A stretch of 64,000 nt of DNA from Lacticaseibacillus porcinae. GTDB taxonomy: Bacteria > Bacillota > Bacilli > Lactobacillales > Lactobacillaceae. Positions 51,240 through 62,400 of this stretch are shown here, piece by piece. Under the pieces are notes generated by a model. That model worked only from the letters and a program-made list of their open reading frames with translations. It made no database searches and was not told the origin of the DNA. Each line of letters begins with the position of its first letter. Within the stretch, counting starts at the first letter, position 1. Location: positions 1 to 64,000 of the forward strand of contig NZ_RHNS01000008.1 in NCBI RefSeq assembly GCF_003946305.1. The letters run 5' to 3'. A program made the position numbers and the translations under genes.

Positions 51240-52862
51240 TTGCTTACTGTTAACAACGTGTCGATGACGTTTTCTGATCGAACTTTGTATAAAGATGTCA
51301 ATTTGAAATTCACGCCGGGCAACTGCTACGGCATCATCGGGGCTAATGGGGCCGGCAAGTCGACCTTTTTGAAGATCCTAGAAGGCAAGCTCACGCCAAC
51401 CACTGGGACCGTTTCGATGGATCAAAACGAACGCATGAGCGCGCTGCGTCAGGATCACTTTGCGTTTGATGATCAAACGGTCATGAACACCGTGCTCCAA
51501 GGCTGGACGCGACTTTATGAAGTGATGACTGAAAAAGACGCTTTGTATGCCAAACCAGACTTCTCTGAAGAAGATGGCTTAAAGGCTGCAGAACTCGAAG
51601 GCGAATTCGCTGAAATGGATGGCTGGAACGCAGAATCTGATGCGTCTCAACTGTTGCAATCAGTTGGGATCCCAGAATCTCAACACCAAACGATGATGGC
51701 TGAATTGCCAGAAGGTGAAAAAGTTAAAGTCTTGCTCGCCCAAGCCATGTTTGGGAAGCCTGACTTACTGCTTTTAGACGAACCGACCAACGGGCTTGAT
51801 CCTCAAACCATCGCTTGGTTGGAAGACTTCTTAGCGGACTACGACAACACTGTTTTAGTTGTCAGCCATGACCGTCACTTCTTAAACGCCGTTTGCACCA
51901 TGATGTGTGACGTGGACTTCGGCAAGATCGAAATGTTTGTCGGGAACTACGACTTCTGGATGGAATCTTCGAAGTTAGCCCAACAACTCCGCGCTAACGC
52001 CAACGCCAAAAAAGAAGAACAGATCAAGCAACTCCAAGAATTCGTGGCGCGCTTCTCTGCTAACGCCTCCAAGTCCAAACAAGCGACTTCGCGTAAGAAG
52101 CAATTGGAAAAAATCACCCTTGATGACATCAAGCCTTCTTCTCGTAAATACCCATTCATCAAGTTCGTCCCAGAACGCGAACTTGGTAACGACTTACTCC
52201 GCGTGGAAAACGTGTCGTTGACTGTTGAAGGCGAAAAAGTGCTCGATAATGTGTCCTTCATTTTGCGCCCAGGCGACAAAACCGCGTTCATCTCTCGCTC
52301 AGATGTGACGACTAGCTACTTGATGCAAGTGATCGCCGGTGCCATTCAACCTGATGCTGGGACTGTGACTTGGGGTGTGACCACAGCGCGTGCTTACATG
52401 CCAAAGGACTTGAACCCAGAGTTCTCTGACGAACGCTTCGACATTTTGGAATGGTTGCGTCAATTCGCTGCCAAAGAAGAATCCGACAACACGTTCTTGC
52501 GCGGGTTCTTAGGTCAAATGTTGTTCCGCGGCGATGAACCATTGAAGAAAGTCACCGTTTTATCAGGTGGCGAAAAAGTGCGTTCATATCTGGCAAAAAT
52601 GATGTTGAGCAAAGCCAACGTCTTGTTGTTAGATGATCCAACCAACCACTTGGACTTGGAATCCATCACCAGCTTAAACGATGCGTTGATCGACTTCCCT
52701 GGTGCTATGATCTTTACCTCACATGACCACCAATTCATTCAAACGATTGCTGATCACATCATCGAAGTTGGACCGAAAGGTATTGTTGATCGTGCCGACA
52801 CCACTTATGATGAATTCATGGCGCATGAAATCGCCCAAAAACAAGTGCAAGATATTTACTAA
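51240..52862 (+). CDS. ABC-F family ATPase (YkpA/YbiT-like)
   Basis: 540 aa, soluble with two ATP-binding cassettes and no membrane domain. The first cassette (about 1-250) has GANGAGKST, a degenerate signature and LLLDEPTNGLDPQT. A charged linker helix (about 240-290) follows. The second (about 320-530) has RPGDKTAFISRSDVTTS at the Walker A position, VLSGGEKVRSYLAKMML and LLLDDPTNHLDLES. The second Walker A is divergent (SRSDVTTS instead of GxxGxGKS/T). ABC-F proteins act at the ribosome. The start is TTG 51240 after GAGGGAAAAGA. Confidence 0.9.
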   Translation: MLTVNNVSMTFSDRTLYKDVNLKFTPGNCYGIIGANGAGKSTFLKILEGKLTPTTGTVSMDQNERMSALRQDHFAFDDQTVMNTVLQGWTRLYEVMTEKDALYAKPDFSEEDGLKAAELEGEFAEMDGWNAESDASQLLQSVGIPESQHQTMMAELPEGEKVKVLLAQAMFGKPDLLLLDEPTNGLDPQTIAWLEDFLADYDNTVLVVSHDRHFLNAVCTMMCDVDFGKIEMFVGNYDFWMESSKLAQQLRANANAKKEEQIKQLQEFVARFSANASKSKQATSRKKQLEKITLDDIKPSSRKYPFIKFVPERELGNDLLRVENVSLTVEGEKVLDNVSFILRPGDKTAFISRSDVTTSYLMQVIAGAIQPDAGTVTWGVTTARAYMPKDLNPEFSDERFDILEWLRQFAAKEESDNTFLRGFLGQMLFRGDEPLKKVTVLSGGEKVRSYLAKMMLSKANVLLLDDPTNHLDLESITSLNDALIDFPGAMIFTSHDHQFIQTIADHIIEVGPKGIVDRADTTYDEFMAHEIAQKQVQDIY

Positions 52863-52876
52863 ACCATTGCGCAGTG

Positions 52877-52905
52877 CCTTCCTCGATTGAGGGAGGTATT
52901 TTTTT
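52877..52905 (+). terminator. Terminator of the ABC-F gene
   Basis: CCTTCCTC-GATT-GAGGGAGG followed by TATTTTTTT. Confidence 0.92.
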
Positions 52906-53140
52906 GGCTTCAAACGGATATTTTGTGATGAATAACGTGATTGGTATAGTTGACTAAATGGTTGAATGATGCGAAAATCAATACCTGACAATCGGAATTC
53001 TGACACAAACTTGAACTCAATTTATCGCTTATTATCAGGTAAACAAGGCATCTGATCTCGTTAACAATATAATGCAAAATTGTTGTGTCAACAAATATAT
53101 TATTGCAGTTATTATAATTTGAGATCTTCGGTCTACACGC
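52906..53140. other. A/T-rich intergenic region before the second giant surface protein
   Basis: No ORF supported. Contains an inverted repeat TTGTTG-TGT-CAACAA (53080-53094), a possible operator. An isolated TATAAT (53113-53118) has no good -35 box. Confidence 0.4.
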
Positions 53141-53168
53141 TTGACATCGAACGTGAATTCGGTATAAT
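53141..53168 (+). promoter_or_regulatory. Promoter of the second giant surface protein
   Basis: TTGACA (53141-53146), 16 bp, TATAAT (53163-53168): consensus hexamers. Start expected near 53175, giving a leader of about 320 nt. Confidence 0.8.
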
Positions 53169-53174
53169 AAGCTC

Positions 53175-53494
53175 CTAATTACGAGGAGGTGAATTTTTCC
53201 AAATCACGCAGAACGAAAACGATTCGGTGTGGCGATCAACTGCATGTGGGTGGCGTGTCGTTGATCCATTCGATCATTTTTACACTAGTCAATTTGTGTC
53301 CCCGGATCACGTTTCGTTCATTCAAGTTGAACCCGTCTAGGATTTGACGTTAGTCGCATGGCTGACCACTATCAAACCAGTGTTTTTGGGTGTGCGCCGT
53401 GGCCGTTTAATTTGAGACCAACGTCAGCATATGATTTTTACTGCATAAGACGTTGCCTCAACGCACAGCCGTTGAGGTAAAGGGGAGCATCAAC
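53175..53494 (+). promoter_or_regulatory. Long structured 5' leader of the second giant surface protein
   Basis: About 320 nt without a credible start codon. It begins with an orphan Shine-Dalgarno-like AGGAGGT (53184-53190). TTGACGTTAGTC (53344-53355) can pair with GACCAACGTCA (53416-53426), enclosing about 60 nt. Immediately before the true ribosome binding site there is a perfect 8-bp hairpin CCTCAACG-CACAGC-CGTTGAGG (53456-53477). The length and structure suggest post-transcriptional control or mRNA stabilisation. Not assigned to a known riboswitch. Confidence 0.55.
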
Positions 53495-56400
53495 ATGCAA
53501 AAAGAAACACACCGCGCGCATAGAAAACTAGCGCGAGATACCGTCGACAAGCGCGTGCGCTTTCGACTATATAAAAGTGGCCGCAACTGGGTGATTGCGG
53601 GTATGACAACTTTGATTTTTGGCATCGGGATCTATTCGACGCCGCAGCTGGTTAAAGCAGATACGATCGACAATGCTCAAACTAATGGGGATGAGTCGTC
53701 GATTGCAAATCAATCCTCAGTAACGTTGCAGACACCGCCTGCAGCGACTGAGGAAAGTAGTGTAGCAGAGCCAGCGGTCTCTGATCCGGATCAAACTACT
53801 GGTGTAGCAGAGCAGGTTGTTGATACGCCTGTCAATCAAACGGCGACCCTGCAAGCTTCTATTTCACAACCGAATACTAGTGCAATTCAAGCGGAAGCAT
53901 CTGTAAGTACGCCTGAAAATGTAAGCGATAACACAACGACGTCAACGGTTGCTAATCCCGCTGTGAGTCAAACAACCTCCGCGACTTCAGAAGCGAGTGG
54001 CACCGCAACGGCCGTACCGGCGGCGACTACTGACGCTATCACTCAGGTAATTGATTCAGCACAGCAAGAAAACATCAATCCAGCATCTACGGATGCAAAT
54101 ACGGATCCTGTTACACCAGCTTCTGTTACGGCACTAACCGCTGAAGTGGCGCCAGTCCAGCCATTAGTGTTAACTGAGGTTCAAGCGCTAGCCTTTGATA
54201 AAGTTCAGCTCACACCAAAAATTGATTTGATTATTCCTGATACGGATGGAGACAAGGTCCCGGATATTATTAGTGGTACTGGGACTTTTCCTGGTGATGA
54301 TATCATTATCGTTTCGTTGAACGGTCAAGGATGGGCTGCGACAAAGGTTGGACCGGATGGCAGATGGCAGTACTCATATACACAGGCGGGCACATTGCTA
54401 GGGCGAAACCAGAGTGCCACTTTTATGGTGTATGAGAGCAATTCGCTTGGAAATTTGCCAGGGTTAGATATCGCATACTGGCAACCTAGCTCGGCGACAG
54501 AAACGATTAAATATGTCGATGCGTTGACGAATTTGGAAATTCAATCACCTGATATTGTAAAAGCGACACTATACCGACAGTATTTAAATAATAAAGTTGT
54601 TTTGGAATCCGATTTTGATCCAACAGTTCAGGGTGTGATTTCGGCAGATATCGTTCAAGCGAACACGCAGGCTTTGGCCGCTGCATACGCAAAAGATCCA
54701 ACTGTACTTGTCCCGGGAAGTAACGCTGCAAATCAGTTAGATAGTACTCTGTATTTTCAACTCAGTGGTGATCCAAATATTGGTGGTACTGTAGTTGTAC
54801 AGACAGATTGGATCAATATCAATCGTCAGAATGAATATGCCGCGATTGATATTGCTGATTTACAAATACCTGGGTATGTCACAATTGCATCGGTTGAAGC
54901 ACAATCCTACGACAAAATGGTTGCAGATGAAAATGGCGTTTTACAATTAGTGAGGAACAGTCCAGAAGTCACCGTTTATTATTACCCACCTAGCTTAATT
55001 GTAGATCCCAACCGTTCAGATGATTTTGCTGCAGGTGTTGTGTCACCAAAAGATGAGATGCCTATCAATTCAGCTGATCCCAATTCACCACGTTACCAAG
55101 GGGTGTCGACGGACGATTTGACGCGGACTATCACCGAAACAATTACTTCAGTTGATGCTGCTGGAAAAGCAATCGTCGGCCAACCACTCAAGACCGTTAC
55201 GGCTTATTTCACGAGGACAGCGAAGCTTGACTTCACGGCGCTTGACGCCAATGGCAATCCAACGGTCACGTACACCGAATGGGTACTCAAGACCATTGAC
55301 GGAACTGAGGTTGCAGATGAAACTGATCTCAGTTTTCCAGCCTTGTCTGAAGCAGATTTTAGCGACATCAAAGGCATGAATAAAGTTTCGACTGGAGTTA
55401 ACGCGATTCAATTAACGCAGGATCAAGTGACTGCTGCAGTCACTAACGCGCAAACAAATATCAATCAAAATTTTGTTTATGATTACTTTGCCTTGACTCC
55501 GACGATTAAGGTTATGGACCCTTCAACTCGGACAGTTTCTGGTACTGGCACCCTTCCAGGTGATGATATCATCATGCTAAATAAAGGTGGTGGCTATTGG
55601 GAAGCAACGACGGTTCAACCCGATGGGACTTGGACAATTACGGTGGAACCTAATTGGACAGATTGGACACTGGTCGTTTATGAAAGTAATACCTTAGGCG
55701 ATTTTCCTGGATTAGTTATGGGAATCCCAACCCCCAAGCCAGCAACTGAGACTATTGAGCACATTGATGGTGTGACTGGCAACTTGATCGACACTGATTT
55801 GCCTACCACTGTTGTTGTAACGGTATATAGCGACTATGGTGGCATCAGCATCGTGCCAGCAGACGAGTATGATTTAACGGTGAGACCAGCTTGGAACAAG
55901 ACGATATCTGTTGATGTCGTTCAAGCCAATACGCAAATCTTGGCTCAAGTTAAAGCGGGAAAGTTGTCAGCAAGTGCTGCAAATGCGCCTTATACGACAC
56001 CACAAGGGGCAGTAACTAATGTTTTCTCGTCGTTGGTTGGCTTTTCTGGTCAAATTCAAGGTCTCAAAGATATCGATGGGGGACGCCAGTTTGCCGCCAT
56101 CAGCAATGAGGCGCTCAATCAGATCGATGGGTATACAACTTCCGGTAGTGTTGATCCAATTGATTACTATATTTATGACGCCGGAACATTTGAGTCAGAG
56201 TACCCGTCAGCAGTGGTCAATAACCCAACTGTGAAGATCTACTACTATCCGACAACGTTGACGATTGACCCGAACGCACCGGATGATGGGTTGAGCATAC
56301 CTGGAACCATCACGCCAAAAGACGAGGACGTTGTTTTAAACAGTGAGGATCCAAATTCACCAAAATATCCTGCTGGAATCAGTACGAGTGACTTAACGAA

Positions 56401-59400
56401 GACTATCACCCGAACAATCTACTACGTGAATGAAGCTGGTGATGCCGTTGCACCAGATGCCACGACAAGTCTGTATTATACGCGGACAGCAGCCCTTGAA
56501 CTTCATGACGACGAGACGACCAGTGTTGCCTATACCGACTGGGTATTGAAAACCATCACGACTAATGGTATCGAAGCGCCAGCGGGGTCCAATGATAATG
56601 GCTTTGTTGCAGTCAAGAGCCCTCAAGTGATGATTTCATCAGAAGAATTGATTCCCAATCAATTTCAAATCACTGCTGTCAATGTGACTGATGCGATACA
56701 AGGCAATAATGGTAGAGATGCGTTGAACTATAATGATATTGCCGATACGGTGATTTATTATCCAGCAACCGTCACGGTATCTCAACCAACCGTTGAAGGA
56801 ACAGCAGTCGCAGGTGGTGATGACCCAAGACTGTATCCAGCAATAACGGCAGCCGATTTATCTCGGGCAATTAATGAAACGATTCATTACGTTTATGTTG
56901 ATGCGAATGGTAACCAGACTGGAACTGCAAGCCCTGATTATCTGGCGGACCCAATCGAATTTTCTCAAACAGCACAGATCACCTATGCTTATGATGATGA
57001 CGGGGTTCTGACGAATAATGTGACCTACTCCGGCTGGAGTGCAACGAGTGATTCATTTGCTGCGGTAGAATCACCTAAGATTACCGATTACACGTCAACT
57101 GGTGATGTTGATGCGGTGAAGGTATCAGAAGATTCCTCCAATATTGAAAAAACAGTTGGATACTTCAGTGACGCTGATTTGACGCATACGGTTAGGGTAA
57201 CGACCAATTACGGTCTGCCAGTCGATCAAACGATGATGACGGCTTACCAATTCTATCGCCAACCGACGCAAACTTTTGACGATGATGGTACGACAACGTT
57301 TGGTTTTACCACTTGGACCACAAATATTGATGGTATTAGCACAAATGTTGCAGATCAAAGTATCGCGATTCCGGCCATTGATGCTTCCAAGAATCCCAAC
57401 AGTGCCCGTTGGAAGTCTGCAACGACAGTCACTGTTGATGGTGTGGCTCGTACCGATGCCGTCAATGGTGCAATCACGCTCACCCCTGCAGATACGCAAA
57501 TCAGGCGTGATGTTGTATACACTGATCAGTATATGCATATCATTTTCGTCGACATGGACAATGGTGGTGCAGTAGTCAACCCAGATCAACCTATTTTCGT
57601 TAAGCCTGGTTCGTTTATTACACGATCGAGTGATTATAGTGAAACTGTGTCGACGCCGGCAGGTGAACCAGTTGATAACTATTATATTGATCCCGCTGGA
57701 ATTGTTGCTGAGGCAGGCACGATGTTTGGTGAAGAGGAATCCTTTACAGGTCTAGCAGGTGGCACGTATACCATCGAATTACGGCATACGCATGTGACAG
57801 CGCCAATTCAAACGAATCGCATCATTAGTTATGTCTTTAATGATGGGACTGAAGCATCGCCGACTATTACGCAAACTGCTGATTGGAAGGCAGATACCGA
57901 CGTTGTGGTTTATCAGACGGATCCGGCTAAAGCAACCACTTACCACTTAGATACTGGCTATCCAGCACTAGATAGTCCAACTGTCACTAACTTTACGCCA
58001 GATGTCGCGACTGTCGTTGCTCAAGCGAGTGTTGCTGATACTTCGGATGTACCACAAAATACGACAGTAAAAGTGACGTATGTCCAAACCACCTTCACAC
58101 CTGACGCGCCAGGTAGTTATGGTGCGAATCTGACTTATGAGGCTGTTCGTCAGATCAGTTACGTCAATGGCGCAAATGGTGACAATATTGCGGCTACGGT
58201 GCCGCAAACAGTGACGTATCAACGCACCTATGTGATCGATAATCTTGTCGATAACACAGGGCACTACACGAATTGGACCACAGATAAAGCGACTTTTGAT
58301 GCAGTTACGAATCCAGCCATCCCTAATTTTGTAACGATTGAAGCTGACGTCGCTGAAAAAGCAGTACCTGTACCAAGCGATGATGCACAAGTCAGTGTCT
58401 CTGATCCAGAAGTCGTGAAAGTGAAATACTATCCAACCACGATTACGGTGACTGCCGATTCTCCAAAAGATGAAGGTGAACCAACAGTTGCTGGGGATGC
58501 AAATAGTCCTCAGTATCCAGCGGGTGTTGCCGAAAATGATTTGAATCTGACCGTGACGCGCACGATTCACTATGTAGATGTAAACGGTGATCCTAGCACT
58601 GTAATGCCTGAAGATACGATTCAAATCATCAAATTTACCCGAGATGCGACAATCACGTACAGTAAAGATGTGACAGGAAACTTCGCGTCGAGCATCGAGT
58701 ATTCGCCTTGGACTGCCGTTGATGGTGAGACATTAGTTGCAGTACGTCCACCTGATGTCACTGGTTTGATTGCAGGCGTCTATCAAGTAGATGCTATTTC
58801 GGTGCCTGCTTCAACGATTACTGATGCTACTAAGTCCGAATATTCAGAAACGGTCAATTATTATCTGCAAAATATTGATGTGACCCCAGACACACCACAT
58901 GACTCGGGAAACAAAGATAACGACTCAGATAATGTCATTCCAGGCGATCCGACTAGTCCGGAGTATCCGACTGGCGTTGCATTGAATGATTTGAATAAAC
59001 AGATCACGCAGACAATCAATTATGTCGATGAATCAGGAACCGCGTTAATTGATCCTGCTACTGGTGAAAGTTCTGCGACAGTTACCAAAGACTTCCAACG
59101 CACAGCGCATATTCACTATGCCTATGATGCTGGAGGGGTATTGGTCGGTATTGTCACGTATGACGATTGGAATGTTGAAACGTTTGACAATGTTGATGCA
59201 CCAGCTATTGATGGGTATGTGGCTCCTGCTGGACAAGTGCCAACTATCGATAAAACTGGGGATGACACTGATTTTAATTCAACGATCAAGTATTTCAACA
59301 CTGACTTGCTACAACGTGCTGTGACTGTAACAACTGAATATGCAGCTTACACCGATAACAACGGTACAAATTATCCTGCGCACAGCGATGAGGTCCAAAC

Positions 59401-62400
59401 GGTAATTTTCCATCGCCTACCAACTTTTGAAAATGGCAACTTCGGCTTTACGGTATGGACAACCAATGTTGACGGTCAAACCACCAGTCAAGCTGATCAA
59501 AGTCAGACGATTGCTGCAATTGACCTCACTGTGGTTAATGCGCTAGATACTGATACGAATCCTAATGGCAACAGCTTTATCGCAACGGAACAAACGACGA
59601 TCAAGACCCTCAATGATCCTGAGTTGTCATCTACTGAACAAACGTTGACACGCGAGCCAACCCAGACTTCCGCGAATACGGCAGTGGTCGTTGATCCGAC
59701 GATGGCAAGTGTGACACGCGTAGTTTCGTATGCCGATAACGCCTATCACATTAAATTTATTGATGTGACTGGATTAGATGTTGCGGATTACGCCACTAAG
59801 GGCACGCAACTTGGCGTCACCCAAAATGTTGGCCCATCTTATCAAATGGATACGGCAGACATTCCACATTGGGGTTTGTTGAAGTTAGTAAATGATCCTG
59901 CAGCATTAGCCGGAGAAGGTGATGGTGCGAGAATTGAGTCTGACGGCTCCGAAAGTTTCACCGGCGTCAATGGTCAGACGTATCGCATCGAAGTTGTGCA
60001 TTTAGTCGACAATGATCCGTTGACGACCACGCGCACGATTGATTATGTCAAAGCAGGAGAAGGTGTCGGAAGTGCCGCACAATCTGTTGTGCAGACGATT
60101 GATTGGACGAAAAATACAGATTTGTATATTCAGGCTACTGGTGATGCCACCATGCCTGTGACCATCAATATCAATCCGAATGGTGTTTTTTACAATCAAG
60201 CTGATCAAACGGCAGTTGTGCCTGCGGTTAAGAGTCCACTGACCGCTGCCGACGAAACCGATTCACAGCAGGTTGCCAATGATTTAGGTGAGTATCTGCC
60301 AGATGTTACTGAAGTTGCGGCGATTGCGCCAATTTCAGGTTTCTTCAAGGAAGAACCAAAAGATTCGACAGTGACTGTGACCTACACGCGCAACATTTTC
60401 ACCACTGACAATCCTGGTACTGACGGGACTGCTGGAGCAATCAACAAACTGCAAGCAACAGTGAACCGGACCATCGATTACGTGAATGGTCTGGATCCGA
60501 CGCAGAAACTTGCTGAATCCGTGGTACAACCGGTAACCTATACGCGGACGTATAATGCGCAAACCAATGCTTATTCCGATTGGATTTTGAAATCGGGTGA
60601 CAGTTATCCTGAGCAAGTTACACCACCGATCCCTGGTTACCTCACCGCAGTTGTTTCCACTCCTGGAGCAACACCAACAGGTACGCTTGCACCGGATACA
60701 GATTTAACGACGGTTCAAGAATCTGTCGTCGTGAAGTATTATCCAGAAAAAGTAGTCATCAATCCTGCCGATTCAGTGACTGCAGGAGATAGCATCAACA
60801 CCGATCATCCTGAAGATACCGACGCACCGGTTTACCCAGCCACAGTCACAGATACTGATTTATCGGCCTCTGTGACGCAAACCATCACCTATGTTGACGG
60901 CTCAACGGGTGAAACGGTCAGTCAAGTAACTGATCATATCGAATTTAAGCGTACCACAACGGTAACCTTTGTTCGTGATGCAAGTGGTCAGTTGGTTGGC
61001 ACGTTGAGCTATGATCCTTGGCAAAACGCCGATGATAAAACCAGTTTTCCAGCGGTGCCGACGCCTGAGCGAACAGATCAATTTGCTGATCAACTCAGTA
61101 TTGCCGCGACCACTGTGAGTGCATCCGATCTTGATGCTGCGACTGCTGCAACTGGAAAAGTTGACGTCACAGCATTGAATGCGGCCAATACGCATACAGT
61201 GACTTACTGGCCAAATACTGTGACCGTCACACCTGGTGCCCCTGATGCCCCAGACAAATCTGGCAAACCATCAGATCCGACGAAACCAGACAGCCCGCTT
61301 TTGCCTGCGGGTGTAGATTATGGTGACTTGCACAGCATTGTGACGCAGATTATTGCGTTTGTCGATAGCCATGATGGCAGCGCAGTTCATGAACCAGCAA
61401 CGGCGACGTTAATCTTTGAACGTACCGCATTTGTTCATTATGATCAACGCGATGCCAATGGTGTGTCAACGGTGACGTATAGTGATTGGATTCCGGTTGC
61501 TGGCGGTAGTGACAAGTTTGTTGCCACTGACAACCCAACCGGCGTTAGCGATGCTGATGGTGTAGCGTTACAAGCTGCAACGAAGCAATCCGTCGAACAA
61601 AAGGTTGACCTCACCACCTTGACGACCGAGGCAAGCACGATAAATCAAACTGTTAACTATTACCCAACGACGATCACCGTCACTCCAGACGCCCCACATG
61701 ATAGTGGTGAAGCAACTGGCGGCGTCGATAGCCCACTTTATCCGGCAGGTGTTGATGATGATGCGTTGCATGCGACAGTGACTGAGGTGATCAAGTATGT
61801 TGATGGTAGTGGTGTGGCAACTGTCGCAATGCCAGAAACCTACACCACCGCAAAAGTTTATCAACGCACTGCGACCATCACCTACGATGCAGACTGGCAA
61901 CCAAGCGTCAGCTATTCAGATTGGAAAGTTGCGAGTGGCGATGATTTATTTGCTGCAGTTTCTAGTCCTGATGTCACAGACATGTGGGCAGACCCAGCTA
62001 CTATCACTGAACAAACTGTCGATGTGGCGACCATTCCAACAACTGCGATTGATAATGACGGCACCGAATTATCGTTTGAGGTGAAGTATTATCCAACCAC
62101 GATCACTGTTGATCCCCATGATCCCAAGACAGAAGGCACGCCGACACAAACAGATCCTGAGAGTCCGAAATATCCGGCAGGAGTGGATACTAAGGCATTA
62201 AACACGACAGTGACGCAGATCATCCACTATGTCGATCAACGTGATGGGGGCACAACGACGACAGCCGATCATACGGCAACGTTGAATTTTGTACGGACGG
62301 CCACGATCACTTTTGCTAAAGACGGTACGACACAAGTTGATTATTCTGCGTGGACGCCTGATTTATCAAAAGCCGCAACAGAAGCGGAAATTGCTGCTGC

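Noticed and set aside
53172-53188. CTCCT...AGGAG hairpin that would hide the orphan Shine-Dalgarno
   Set aside because: The predicted transcription start (about 53175) lies inside the left arm, so the complete hairpin would not be in the RNA.
53189-53343. 50-codon GTG-initiated leader ORF
   Set aside because: The GTG overlaps the Shine-Dalgarno itself, leaving no spacing, and the codons look unlike a real gene.
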